A stretch of DNA of 48,273 bases. It comes from Parcubacteria group bacterium GW2011_GWA2_47_7 (GTDB lineage: Bacteria > Patescibacteriota > Minisyncoccia > Phycocordibacterales > UBA6899). Positions within the stretch are counted from its first letter, which is position 1. Every line of letters starts with the position of its first letter. A model generated the notes under the pieces. The model was not told the DNA's origin and made no database searches. It was given only the letters and a program-made list of their open reading frames with translations. Location: assembly GCA_000999395.1 (NCBI GenBank), contig LCOM01000001.1, positions 1 to 48,273 of the forward strand. Direction: 5' to 3'. This document shows positions 1 through 8,934 of the stretch, piece by piece. The translations under genes were made by a program, and so were the position numbers.

Positions 1-37
1 ATCAAAGACCTTGCGCTCGAGATAAGAAGAATTCTTG

Positions 38-253
38 ATGAAAAAGCTCATCGCATCGAAGCTCGGAAATATGCCGAAGGAGCAGCAAGAAAAGATCATT
101 GGTCTTGTCACAAAGAATCCGAAACTGTTCGAGGAGATCGCACTCAAGATCAAAAAGAAGACCGATGCCGGTGCGAACCAGATGATGGCAACCACAACGG
201 TCATGAAAGAATACGCTCCGCAGATCCAGAAGCTGATGGCAGGATCGGATTAG
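38..253 (+). CDS. Small Lys/Glu-rich hypothetical protein
   Basis: A 71-residue, highly charged, probably all-helical protein with no membrane segment and no motif I can tie to a function. ATG at 38 is preceded directly by an in-frame TTG at 35, and the frame is closed upstream by TAA at 23-25, so the start is at 35 or 38. No clear ribosome binding site is present. A second frame is open from the window edge to 267 and its first 30 or so codons also look protein-like, so the end of an upstream gene may overlap this start. The composition resembles small conserved proteins I associate with Parcubacteria, but that is recall, not a search. A strong terminator follows at 286-310. Confidence 0.6.
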   Translation: MKKLIASKLGNMPKEQQEKIIGLVTKNPKLFEEIALKIKKKTDAGANQMMATTTVMKEYAPQIQKLMAGSD

Positions 254-285
254 CCTTTTTCACATAATAGAGAATCTGCAAAATA

Positions 286-310
286 AAAACCCCTCATAGA
301 GGGGTTTTGT
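286..310 (+). terminator. Rho-independent terminator
   Basis: A ten-pair stem (AAAACCCCTC / GAGGGGTTTT) closes on the three-base loop ATA and is followed by further T residues. It lies 33 bases after the small protein's stop. The A-rich left arm means it could also serve minus-strand transcripts. Confidence 0.9.
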
Positions 311-323
311 TTTGACGGTTGTC

Positions 324-923
324 TTATGAAGCGAAAAAATATACGCACGCATAAATTATTGTCGAAATGACACCTGAGATTAATATATCAACCGGTGTTA
401 TTGGGTACATATATTCATGACGATACGAAGGAGATTTGCACATGCGACCCTCAAAAAGGTTTGCCTGTGACACTATCGCACACATCCATTGTTCTGTACG
501 TCGTTCTTCAAAAAACATTTTTTCCTCTTCGTACTGTGTCAATTCCTTTTCGCATTCAGTTTTAAAACGCTCGACACTCAAGCCTTTAGATATCCACATT
601 TCACGCTGCTTATGTGCATACCGATCACCTGCCCGTTTAATTTTCTGATCAGCGAAAAGCTTTTCACGATCTCCACGTTGGCGAAGCACGGGTACAAGAA
701 GAAGTGCGACAAGCATTGGAGACAATACGAGTAGCATAAAGACAAATCCAAGTATTGTTAGCATGAACATGATAAGCTCAACGTCGACCCCCGAATTCAC
801 CCCAGTGCCTTCATCATTGTCACTCCTTGATGATTTGTAGCTACTTGCACTGCCCCCACTACTACTTGAGGTGGTGCTGCTTTCCGAATTTTTTGGAGAA
901 AACGTATTTGGTATTGATGCCAT
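324..923 (-). CDS. Hypothetical two-TM membrane protein
   Basis: A 199-residue protein with a Ser/Thr/Gly-rich low-complexity N-terminus (about residues 1-45). A long hydrophobic stretch at about 50-80 could cross the membrane once or as a hairpin. A highly charged Lys/Glu/Arg region at about 80-160 looks like a coiled or cytosolic domain, and a final hydrophobic segment at about 178-198 ends the protein. I recognise no family. It starts with ATG just after the RmuC remnant, with only an AT-rich stretch and no obvious Shine-Dalgarno between them. It converges on the terminator at 286-310. Confidence 0.65.
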   Translation of the reverse strand: MASIPNTFSPKNSESSTTSSSSGGSASSYKSSRSDNDEGTGVNSGVDVELIMFMLTILGFVFMLLVLSPMLVALLLVPVLRQRGDREKLFADQKIKRAGDRYAHKQREMWISKGLSVERFKTECEKELTQYEEEKMFFEERRTEQWMCAIVSQANLFEGRMCKSPSYRHEYMYPITPVDILISGVISTIIYACVYFFAS

Positions 924-949
924 GCGCGAATATTTATCGGAAGAAGCGT

Positions 950-1126
950 TTAACAGTGTAATGTCTGCAATTGAGCAAGGAATGTCGTAGGAGAAACAAT
1001 ACTCACGTGTTTGCTAAATGCATATTCAATAAGGTCTTGCGTGTTTACCTTTATGGCACCCACTTGGTTTACCAGTAAATCATAGAAGATCGCTTCGTGC
1101 GGGATAAACATTAAAGCAAAATCCAT
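950..1126 (-). pseudogene. rmuC: RmuC C-terminal remnant
   Basis: The 58 codons from the ATG at 1126 encode the signature region of the RmuC DNA-recombination family: a DFALMFIPHEAIFYDL stretch followed about 30 residues later by a VSPTTFLAQLQT stretch. Intact RmuC proteins are several hundred residues long and continue past this point. Here everything before the DFALMFIP motif is missing and the frame stops shortly after the SPTT motif. The upstream bases belong to a winged-helix ORF in another frame that overlaps by 47 bases. The simplest reading is a deletion that joined two genes and left a dead 3' fragment. Confidence 0.6.
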
Positions 1127-1328
1127 GGTTCTTCCCGACCTGTACGATCTTGTTTTCTCTTTCGAGTTGCGTGAGATAGCGAAGTGCAGTTGCGTTGGAG
1201 ACATGAAGAAGTTTGGCGACGTCACTATTCGTGATGTGTGACTTCTTTGCAAAGAGTGCCATGACTTTCAGGAGTTTCTTTTGCTTGCGGAGTTGAGTGA
1301 CAAGCCGTGCTTTGGTGAGGAGGAGCAT
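1080..1328 (-). CDS. Winged-helix DNA-binding protein, 3' end rearranged
   Basis: From the ATG at 1328 this gives 82 residues. The core is a winged-helix domain: a Lys-rich helix, then an ITNSDVAKLLHVSNATALRYL helix-turn-helix, then a short wing (ENKIVQVG). The same frame is open back to a GTG at 1499, but that upstream part runs into the tRNA tail element (1464-1636) and is probably not protein. After VQVG the residues match no expected wing and the DNA becomes the RmuC remnant in another frame. The C-terminus therefore looks like a product of the same deletion. It could be a truncated regulator or a pseudogene. Confidence 0.5.
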   Translation of the reverse strand: MLLLTKARLVTQLRKQKKLLKVMALFAKKSHITNSDVAKLLHVSNATALRYLTQLERENKIVQVGKNHGFCFNVYPARSDLL

Positions 1329-1463
1329 GAGAATGTTTTGGGGAGTGGTTCCGATTTGCGCGACCAAATTTTCTTGACGGTCATCCGTCTTAGAAAAATG
1401 AAGTGCCCCTATTGCCTGTCTCTCCGAATCGACAACGGCAATTGCGCAAAGCCGCACCAGAAG

Positions 1464-1636
1464 AAACATAAAGCAGTTTATGTTTAGCGGACTCTCCACC
1501 TACCGTGGCGGGTGATATTCGATCTCTAGGAATCGATAACGAATATCCTTTCGAGTCCGCTACGGAGTGCCGCAGGGCACTCCTCGGGTCCACAAATAAA
1601 AAGCGCCTTTCGGCGCTTTTTATTTGTGGACCCGAG
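1464..1636 (-). repeat. tRNA-Ala(CGC) tail element: inverted tRNA 3' end with inserted hairpins
   Basis: Reading from the tRNA on the minus strand: the tRNA 3' end forms the left arm of a perfect 25-bp hairpin (1583-1636, loop 1608-1611). The other arm repeats the tRNA acceptor strand in inverse. Then comes a small hairpin with 8-bp stem (1564-1571 with 1576-1583) and loop GCAG (+ strand). The inverse T arm (1550-1561) follows, and then a second hairpin (1514-1521 with 1540-1547) whose loop contains TAGGAAT (1527-1533). A CTACC motif comes next, then a direct T-stem copy (1486-1496). The last part is another perfect 9-bp hairpin with loop GCAG (1464-1485). The same order recurs at the other two tRNA loci of this window. 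Confidence 0.8.
1583..1625 (-). terminator. Terminator hairpin of tRNA-Ala(CGC)
   Basis: The GCGCC-TTTC-GGCGC core with flanking A and T runs directly follows the tRNA. It works as an intrinsic terminator, but its stem extends outwards without mismatch into the tRNA 3' end itself. The acceptor 3' strand therefore has two possible partners: the tRNA 5' strand or this inverted copy. Confidence 0.75.
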
Positions 1637-1699
1637 CGGACTCGAACCGCTTGCCTCGTCAATGCGAATGACGCGCTCTACCAGATGAGCTACGGGCCC
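1627..1699 (-). tRNA. tRNA-Ala (anticodon CGC)
   Basis: This is a 73-base cloverleaf. The acceptor GGGCCCG pairs with CGGGTCC and includes the G3-U70 wobble that identifies alanine tRNAs. The D stem is GCTC/GAGC, the anticodon stem CGTCA/TGACG with loop TTCGCAT (anticodon CGC), and the T arm AGCGG-TTCGAGT-CCGCT. The discriminator base is A. CCA is not encoded (ACA follows). It reads the rare Ala codon GCG. Confidence 0.96.
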
Positions 1700-1708
1700 G
1701 ATATGAGT

Positions 1709-1736
1709 AGTATAATCGGAAAGCCCGGAAAATCAA
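1709..1736 (-). promoter_or_regulatory. Promoter of tRNA-Ala(CGC)
   Basis: A -35 box TTGATT (1731-1736) and a -10 box TATACT (1709-1714) are separated by 16 bases. The tRNA 5' end lies 9 bases beyond the -10 box. The -35 box overlaps the 3' end of the decayed hybrid kinase gene. Confidence 0.7.
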
Positions 1737-3900
1737 TCCTGTTCCTCTTTTGCTCCTGATAGTAACGCTTTCAATTCAGCGATATTTATCGGTTTTACCA
1801 TATGACGGTCAAACCCGGACTCTATGGCCTTTTTTATATCATCTCTTTGTCCATATCCGGATACCGCAACTAATATTCGTTTGCACGCTCTCCCCTCTTC
1901 GCGTTTACGCAACTCACGCGCGACCGCGTATCCGTCCATATCGAACATGCCAATATCCAAAATAACAACTTCGGGGTCAAAGGCATCTGCTTCTGCTAAT
2001 GCGGATATTCCATCAAAACAGGTACGAACATCAAAACCGTGCATTTGGAGCAATTTACCCATGAGTTTTGCCAAATCCCTATTATCATCAACGACAAGTA
2101 TTTTCATCTTTCCGACAGTTGATTGCATTAATGGTTCAACCAAAGAGAGTTGCGCGGGCAGTTCAGCCGAAGATACCGGCAAGCGTATAATAAACTCGCT
2201 GCCCTTTTGCGGCCCATCGCTGTGCGCGTCGACAGTTCCACCGTGCAAATCACAAATAGCACGGACGAGCGTCAGGCCCATCCCAAGCCCGCCCTGAGAC
2301 AATTGTAATGCATCGTTCGTCTGATAGAATTGCTCAAAAATGTGGGAAAGATGTTCAGGTATAATCCCCATGCCATTATCCTAAACGCTCACCAACGCTT
2401 GATTCTTTTCTGTGGTCACCGTAACCCAGATATGCCCCCCGCTCGGAGTATATTTACACGCATTTGAGAGGAGGTTGGCAACCACCTGAATCAATCGAAG
2501 CCTATCACCGTTAATCACAACGGGTTTTTTCGGCGTTGATAAAGAAAACTGTATGTTTTTATTCGTGGCGCTCGCTTTCAATCCCGCAATCGCATCATCA
2601 ACCACTTCACAGAGATCTATGGTCGCTTTCTTGATTATCATTTTACCGGACTCAAATCGAGCAACATCGAGCAGGTCATCAAGGATATTCGACATGCTTT
2701 TAATATGCAAGAGTGCAATGCCTATAACCTCGGACATCTCTCCTTGGTCAGCGACTTGCTTATCGCTCGCGTCAGTCACACGAGTACGTTCGCGGATTAT
2801 TTGTATCGATGAATACAGAGCACCCAAGGGAAAAGAGAAAGAGTAAGGGTTTCTCCCCATTTCGTAGAAACTAATATCTCACGTGCAAACGATTCGCCTC
2901 CTTGCTCTCGCAACCGTCCATTCGGATCATATGGAGATTGAGACTTCTGTAAAATAACAGTGTTGACATCAAAATCAGATGAGGTCATCTCTTCCGCAGT
3001 ATACCCCAGAGCTACGTGCATGTGAGGATTTGTGTATACAAGGCGACCCTCCTTTTCACTGTAGAGAAAGATAATTTGCGGTACCTCATCCATGAGTAAG
3101 CGAAACTTTTCTTCGCTTTCGAGTAGTAGTGCTGTTTTTTTCTTTAGTTCGGTAATATCTGTAAAAACCACAACGCTTCCGTTAAACTCATTGTTTACAT
3201 CCATTATCGGTCGTGCTGAGATTAGTGTGTCAACATTTTTTCCGTTCTTGCGGCGCCAACCTGCTTCATATGATGTTGCGATTCCATGAATATGCTTCTG
3301 ATACTCCCGCTCTACAATCTTCATATTTTCCTCGTCAAACATAATGCTTCCATGTTTACCGATGAGTTCTGTGGGGAAATAACCCAATATTTCACCAGCC
3401 CTTGGGTTCACGTAAGTAATTATTCTATTGTTATCTTGTATAACCAACCCCTCGCTCATGCGATCTATGATATCGCGATATTTTATCTCGGTGTTCGCCA
3501 TGTCTCTTTCAATGCGCCTTCGTTCCGTAACATCTCTTACTACACAAAATGCCGCCTTCACATCATTGCCACAACCGACTGCCTTCACACTCATGATGGC
3601 GTTGCGTGAATCCCCTGACTTGGTTGTAATCGAAAATTCAAAATCCTCCACCTGTTTTCCCTCAACAACATATTCAAAATTCTTTAGTGTTTTCGATAGA
3701 TGCTCTTCCGACATCAATCTACGAAATTGAAAATCTGGAGATGTCAGTTCCTCGGTGCTATAGCCGGTGGTTAATGCACAGCGCTCATTTACGTATGCTA
3801 TTTTGTTTCTACAATAAATAAAAATCATGACGGGCAACAAATTTCCCATTTCACGATAATCAATATTGTCACAATGCTCCATTAAGTCCTTTGTTGTCAT
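1733..3900 (-). pseudogene. Decayed PAS-PAS-PAS hybrid histidine kinase with receiver
   Basis: From the ATG at 3900 the first frame encodes three PAS domains (about residues 18-130, 140-255, 262-345) and then runs out of frame near 2840. A second frame resumes with PLGALYSSIQII, which is the sequence that normally follows the phospho-accepting His of the H box. It continues through the dimerisation helix and the N box (NLLSNACKYTPSGG). That frame hits TAG at 2381-2383 exactly where a DNG box begins; the same frame then carries the rest of the ATPase domain (GLGMGLTLV) and a complete receiver domain with ILDIGMFD phospho-Asp. Two lesions are therefore visible: a frameshift with loss of the His-containing segment, and a nonsense codon. 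A separately translated receiver from 2371 remains possible. Confidence 0.8.
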
Positions 3901-4157
3901 AAAAAATAAGTTTTTGACATAAAAATTGAAAAGAGACTCTGTCCTACCACAATCTCCATGAAAAATTCATGAAGTTTCAGCTCGGTGATAGGATTTCTTT
4001 GCTATATGTGCTCCCGTAGGCATGCAATTTTTCAGAGAAGCTTCTTCATTTTCACCACACAACATTAAAAGTATATCAGCTATACGTAAGTGTGTCCTAG
4101 TCAGTATCCACATTTATATTCAAAACATTTTTGAATGAAACCCCACAAAATCAATGT

Positions 4158-6158
4158 TTACGATACTACGGGAGGAAGGAGTACGGTGACCGTGGTTTCC
4201 TTACCAATCTCACTGCTTGCACGGATTGTTCCGTTGTGTTTTTCTACTATTTTTTTACAGATAGACAATCCTATGCCAGAGCCCAGTACGCCTTTTCCTT
4301 CTCCGGTCTTCACTCGATAAAACCGGTCAAAAATTTTTATTAAATATTCTTTTTCAATACCGATACCATTATCCTTCACGATCAATTCAACAGTAGAACT
4401 ACTTTTTCGTAGGGTGATGTCTAAGAATTTATCCACACGAGAAGGAGATACATACTTGAATGCGTTGCTCACCAGGTTGGTGACGAGCTCACTCAGCTGG
4501 TCTCTGTTACCAAGAATATGAATGTCTCGTTCAATTGAACTGATAATGCGAACCCCCTGGGCCTCTGCCAAGATTTGAAAATATTCGACCAATTCGTCCA
4601 TCAATATGCTCAAATCGAACAATTCCATTTTCACGTGAGCATCCCGGGTTTCAAGCTTTGCAAGAATAAAGAGGTCGTAAATAAATTTAGAAACATTATC
4701 GATAGATCTTTCAAGTATACCCAGATGTGCTGACTCTAAATTCGTTGTCTTTAATAACTCAATCTCGTTCTTGATTATCGTCAGGGGCGTCTGCAGTCCG
4801 TGCGAAATATCGAGCATCATTTGTTGCTCCTCGTTACGAAGGCGAACGAGCTCTGTGGTCCTTTCTTGAACTCTTGCTTCGAGCTCTTCGGAGTATGACT
4901 TTACTTTTGTATAAAGCGCCGCTTTCTCTAATGCCACCGCAAGCTGATTCACAAAAGTTTTTAAGAGCTGAATATCCTCGACGGAGTATGGATCTTCAGA
5001 TCGTTTTTCTCCAAGAATTATAACTCCGAGCTGTTGCTGCTCCAGCACAATGGGCAATGTCACCTGATACTCATCGTCGGTACCCGTGTTTCCTCCGTAA
5101 GTTTTTGCTGAACTAATGCGATCCCCATCAAGGTGTAATGAAACCAATTTCGCCTTATACGTTGTCTCGAGTTTTTCTGTTACCTCGCTGACTATTTTGT
5201 CGACGTCCATAGTTCGATTGAGTATTTCGCTCAAATCCTGAAGAACGCGCGCATAGTCGTATTTGTCCTTAAAAAAATATGAATCGGTTATTTTTCTGAA
5301 ATATCTTTCTATAACTGGTACGCCAAATATACCAATGACCATAGTAATTCCTGCGCTCCATACTGTCGCATATCCAGTTGCTTTCTGAAAAAAGAAACCA
5401 AAGAGATAAACGAAGGTCAGAAAAATCGTAATTATCGATACGAGAAGCATCGAATAGATTGCACCACGCTGTATGATGAGACGAATATCCATGAGCTGGT
5501 GCTTCACAATCGCGTAACCAATAAGAGTAATCATGGGCAACGAGAAGAGCGGTCCGAGGTTGTTGTATTGGAATATCCCCAGTAGTGGCAAAATAAGTTG
5601 AGTAAGAAAAACGGGGATTAAGAATATCGTGACACCCAAAATTATATACTTCAATTGTTCTTTGTGGTGGAAGGCTTGCGAATCTCGATGCTTTAGGATT
5701 AGTTTAATGAAGGCAAGAAAAATAAATCCAAAATAGTATGTCAGATATGGAAGATAAGTAGCGGGAAGGAGGACTCCTGAAATATATGTGTGGTTCACTG
5801 AAACAACACTTTCTATCATCAGGTCAGTAAGTGGTATCACAAAGAAAAACAATCCAAGTGTCCATATAACTATTTTTTCGATAAAGATACTTCCATCCTT
5901 CCAAGGAAAAGTCATAGCAAACAAAAAAAGACCTAATGGCATGAAAGATCCCATAGCAAAAGCCAGCCTCCCCCAAAAGAGTGGCTGGCCAAATTCACCG
6001 ATAACCATTAGTAGCGAAAAATTCCACCCAGCTGTGCCAATCGCAAAAGTGCAAAAATAGCGATTGACCTCAGAGCGCGGATTCTTGCTCAGAACAAAAA
6101 AACCAAGAATACCTATAAGGCAAAAGGCGACGAATTGAATAGTGAGGATGAGATTCAT
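4158..6158 (-). CDS. 7TM-type sensor histidine kinase with GAF domain
   Basis: A 666-residue membrane sensor kinase. About eight hydrophobic segments fill residues 1-285, resembling the 7TM N-terminal region of histidine kinases. A GAF-like domain at about 310-415 and a short coiled coil precede the HisKA domain with H box LDISHGLQTPL (His at about 453). The ATPase domain follows with N box (NLVSNAFKYV), DNGIGI, a FDRFYR F box and GSGIGLSI. The start at 6158 is chosen because it begins the first TM helix and its ATG overlaps the stop of the upstream methyltransferase-acyltransferase gene (ATGA), implying translational coupling. It should phosphorylate a response regulator, plausibly the OmpR-type protein at 7614-8285. 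The ligand is unknown, but its genetic partner suggests an acylated small molecule. Confidence 0.85.
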   Translation of the reverse strand: MNLILTIQFVAFCLIGILGFFVLSKNPRSEVNRYFCTFAIGTAGWNFSLLMVIGEFGQPLFWGRLAFAMGSFMPLGLFLFAMTFPWKDGSIFIEKIVIWTLGLFFFVIPLTDLMIESVVSVNHTYISGVLLPATYLPYLTYYFGFIFLAFIKLILKHRDSQAFHHKEQLKYIILGVTIFLIPVFLTQLILPLLGIFQYNNLGPLFSLPMITLIGYAIVKHQLMDIRLIIQRGAIYSMLLVSIITIFLTFVYLFGFFFQKATGYATVWSAGITMVIGIFGVPVIERYFRKITDSYFFKDKYDYARVLQDLSEILNRTMDVDKIVSEVTEKLETTYKAKLVSLHLDGDRISSAKTYGGNTGTDDEYQVTLPIVLEQQQLGVIILGEKRSEDPYSVEDIQLLKTFVNQLAVALEKAALYTKVKSYSEELEARVQERTTELVRLRNEEQQMMLDISHGLQTPLTIIKNEIELLKTTNLESAHLGILERSIDNVSKFIYDLFILAKLETRDAHVKMELFDLSILMDELVEYFQILAEAQGVRIISSIERDIHILGNRDQLSELVTNLVSNAFKYVSPSRVDKFLDITLRKSSSTVELIVKDNGIGIEKEYLIKIFDRFYRVKTGEGKGVLGSGIGLSICKKIVEKHNGTIRASSEIGKETTVTVLLPPVVS

Positions 6159-7435
6159 GGAGCTTTGTTTTGAGCTTCCTTGTGTAACGTAAAAGCCATC
6201 GGAACTACAACGACATTGTGATAAGCGGAGGGTTCCCCGATTGTCTCCCAACCCATTTGTAGCAGGATTAAACTCAATTTGTCAACTCGAGGCGCACCGA
6301 TACTGGTGATGAAACCATGCTCCCTTTGCCACAAGTAAGCCCCACGAAGAAGGACGGTGTAAATTCCTCTATCCCGATGTTCTTTTTTTATGATGCCTCG
6401 AGAGTGTTCTACCGTGCGCGAACGATCGATAGAATCCGGCAATACAAAACATTCTTCCATAAGGAATCCATGGGTGCTATCACGAATGAGGCGAAGTATG
6501 CCGATGATCTCATCTCCACATCGTACAATCACGTGAGTTGAGAATTCGTCATATTTATCCGATTCTTGTTTTTCGGGATATTGAGACGGATCTAGCGAAC
6601 CCATTTCTTCACAATATGCCGTATAACGCAAGCGATAGAGAGCAGCCATATCATTTGCACCTTGTGCGATCTCACACACCAGTGGGTTGTCGAATTTGTC
6701 GTTCGAAACGAGCATTTTGCTTGCGACGATAAAAACATCAGTACCACCATATGCGTGCTCGGTACGCAGAACTCGAAAATGAGCCTGCTTGAGCAATTCA
6801 GACAACTCTTTATTGTCAAGAAAGTGATAGAGCCGCTTGGCCCCAAGTCGTTTAATCCACAAAAAATTAATGAGGAATATCAAGAGAAATATCGGAGAAT
6901 ATAATATCCCCTTCATCATGATTGGCACACCCGCCCAACCCTTTTTGAGGTTCATCTTTATGTGCTCCACAAAGACATCTCGCACGCGAGCCTCTTTTGT
7001 GGGATTTGCAAGAACCAGTTTTCCTCCGAACTTTAACACTCTACTGAACTCTCCCAACACCTTGATGGGGTCTTCGGTCGCATAGAGAGCGTTGAGACAC
7101 ACGATGTTGTCGAATTGTGCATCCGGATATGGAAGAGGCTGATTGAGGTCCACTCTTGCACAATGAACATTTGTGTATGCACGTAATTTATTTATTGCTC
7201 GACGGAGCATGCTTGGCGAAGCGTCGATACATTCGACTGAAACGTTCTTGTTCTTGCACCGATCAAGATATTCTTTTGTGAAATTGCCAGTACCACACCC
7301 CGCATCAAGAACATGAGAAGTAGTATCATTCTCTTCTTGAAGCGCCACCCGTGCTCGTTGTAACAATTCCTGGTACGAGAGCAGATGGCAGAGCGCATCG
7401 TAAATTATCGCGTAAATAGCCCATATGATCTTCAC
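6155..7435 (-). CDS. SAM methyltransferase fused to LuxI/FeeM-like N-acyltransferase
   Basis: A 426-residue two-domain protein. Residues about 1-245 form a class I SAM-dependent methyltransferase: motif I HVLDAGCGTGNF (41-52), an acidic post-I strand (VECIDASPSM), and a hydrophobic patch at about 175-195 that may touch the membrane. Residues about 255-426 resemble GNAT-fold autoinducer or N-acyl-amino-acid synthases: an LYRLRYTAYCEE start, a DKYDEFSTHVIV strand, IIGILRLI with the conserved Arg, then MEECF and VEHSRG. The start is GTG at 7435, with a strong AGAGGTGA ribosome site 5 bases upstream. It is coupled by a 4-base overlap to the 7TM kinase. The methyltransferase call is secure. The acyltransferase subfamily rests on recalled motifs, and the product is unknown. 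Confidence 0.75.
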   Translation of the reverse strand: MKIIWAIYAIIYDALCHLLSYQELLQRARVALQEENDTTSHVLDAGCGTGNFTKEYLDRCKNKNVSVECIDASPSMLRRAINKLRAYTNVHCARVDLNQPLPYPDAQFDNIVCLNALYATEDPIKVLGEFSRVLKFGGKLVLANPTKEARVRDVFVEHIKMNLKKGWAGVPIMMKGILYSPIFLLIFLINFLWIKRLGAKRLYHFLDNKELSELLKQAHFRVLRTEHAYGGTDVFIVASKMLVSNDKFDNPLVCEIAQGANDMAALYRLRYTAYCEEMGSLDPSQYPEKQESDKYDEFSTHVIVRCGDEIIGILRLIRDSTHGFLMEECFVLPDSIDRSRTVEHSRGIIKKEHRDRGIYTVLLRGAYLWQREHGFITSIGAPRVDKLSLILLQMGWETIGEPSAYHNVVVVPMAFTLHKEAQNKAP

Positions 7436-7613
7436 TTGTCACCTCTTTCAAAGAACCAATAAGTCTCCATCATAGATAATAGATGATGAAGACTTCGCGA
7501 AGATGAAAAAGGAGTCTCCAAAAAATGAAGACCATATGAGATATTTATGAATAATATCTCGTCTTGATGTATGCTGGTTTAATCCGACAAATACCCTTGC
7601 TGGTATGGGGCAT

Positions 7614-8285
7614 CTACAGTAAATCAATCTTATAGCCCCTCCCAGGCACGGTGTGAATCAGCTTTTTCTTACCCGGTTGGTGGATTTTCCTCCGCACGCT
7701 CATGATATGAGATTCAATGGTATTGGAAAATGGATCGGCCTCCATATCCCAAACATGCTCTAGAATCATCCCGCGGGAAAGCACCAGGCCTTGGTTGCTT
7801 AATAGATATTCCAACAACATAAACTCCTTTCTCGTTAGATAAATTTCCTCATTCCCGCGACGTACGCTTGCTGTTTTTTCATTTAAAACCAAGTCGTCAA
7901 TGCTCAATGTTTCTCTTTGCATTTGTTTTGGTCTGCGTAGTAGCGCACGCATTCTAGCGACAAGCTCCTGTAACGAAAAAGGCTTTATCAAATAATCGTC
8001 AGCCCCTGCGTTTAACAACTCAACCTTAGTGGCAGCATCAGATTTAACAGACAACATAATGATAGGCATAGTTTTTTCCGCCGTTCTGATATCTTTACAT
8101 ATTTCGAGTCCGTGTTTTAAGGGCAAAACGTTATCGAGAATAACGAGATCGTAATTTTCCGTGCGCGCAAGGAAAGACCCTCTCTCTCCATCGGTCGCAA
8201 CGTCAACAGCAAAACACTCCGCCTGTAAGCTCATTTTGAGGAAATCTGCTATTTGGGGCTCATCTTCGACGAGGAGAACTCTCAT
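7614..8285 (-). CDS. OmpR-family response regulator
   Basis: 223 residues with an N-terminal receiver (acidic pair Glu7/Asp8, phospho-Asp51 in LVILDN, Lys in YLIKPF) and a C-terminal OmpR/PhoB winged helix ending in the typical HTVPGRGYKIDLL strand. It acts as a phosphorylation-controlled DNA-binding transcription factor. The ATG at 8285 is the natural start of the receiver fold. It lies 178 bases upstream of the methyltransferase-kinase pair on the same strand, so it is the probable partner of that kinase. The 213 bases between it and the divergent receiver gene at 8499 must hold the promoters of both. Confidence 0.93.
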   Translation of the reverse strand: MRVLLVEDEPQIADFLKMSLQAECFAVDVATDGERGSFLARTENYDLVILDNVLPLKHGLEICKDIRTAEKTMPIIMLSVKSDAATKVELLNAGADDYLIKPFSLQELVARMRALLRRPKQMQRETLSIDDLVLNEKTASVRRGNEEIYLTRKEFMLLEYLLSNQGLVLSRGMILEHVWDMEADPFSNTIESHIMSVRRKIHQPGKKKLIHTVPGRGYKIDLL

Positions 8286-8498
8286 TGAATTTGACTTATC
8301 ATAAATCCGTGGCTAAAGTCTCTTGTTCTTAATAAATATTTCATAATTTCTTTATGTTTCTACTATCTCAGCAGACTATAGTAAAGCGCAAAGAAGGTTC
8401 GATGGCAATACTACGATGTCGTGAGCAACTTTTTACATATGTCGATAGTGTGTATCTGAGACCCTTAATTGTGTGAATATCCCCAATTTGTTTGTATC

Positions 8499-8897
8499 AT
8501 GAAAATAATAAAATCAAAAAAAACGATTTTAGTTGTGGAGGACGAGGTTGCCCTTCAGGAGGCCATTAGCATACGCCTCACAGCCGCAGGCTACTTTGTG
8601 GTAAGTGCAATGTCGGCTGAATGGGCAATTGAATTGCTAAAAACAGTAAAACCAGACCTCGTATGGCTTGATCTTCTGCTTCCTGGAATGGGGGGACTTA
8701 TTTTTTTGGAGCGTATTCGCAAAAATGAATTGTTAAAAAACATACCGGTAATGATTGTTTCAGTGTCAGGTGGGCCAGAGAAGATGAAAGAAGCATTTCA
8801 ATTGAATGTCGTTGATTTTGTCGTCAAAAGCAATCATCGCCTGGAAGATATCATCAAAAAAGTAGATGTATATACGGCGATGAAGAATACCGCTTGA
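8499..8897 (+). CDS. Single-domain receiver (CheY-like)
   Basis: 132 residues, a lone receiver domain. It has acidic residues Glu14/Asp15 in LVVEDE, phospho-Asp58 in VWLDLLLPG, a Ser/Thr switch in VSVSGG and Lys in FVVKSNH. There is no output domain, so it probably relays phosphate or binds a partner protein. The ATG at 8499 is preferred over a TTG at 8469 because it begins the domain. No Shine-Dalgarno is visible. It is divergent from the OmpR-type regulator and the only plus-strand gene of the signalling cluster. Its end runs into the distal, decayed part of the tRNA-Ala(TGC) tail array. Confidence 0.85.
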   Translation: MKIIKSKKTILVVEDEVALQEAISIRLTAAGYFVVSAMSAEWAIELLKTVKPDLVWLDLLLPGMGGLIFLERIRKNELLKNIPVMIVSVSGGPEKMKEAFQLNVVDFVVKSNHRLEDIIKKVDVYTAMKNTA

Positions 8898-8934
8898 TTC
8901 AGCCGCATTGGTGAGGAGCGTACGGGACTCTTCC

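Noticed and set aside
1329..1499. N-terminal extension of the winged-helix protein back to GTG 1499.
   Set aside because: The segment runs into the CTGC-loop hairpin and T-stem copy of the tRNA tail element, so its open frame is probably accidental.
2381..2383. TAG read through as an amino acid (alternative genetic code).
   Set aside because: The same gene also carries a frameshift and a deletion, and other genes end normally at TAG (for example uvrC), so simple decay is the better reading.
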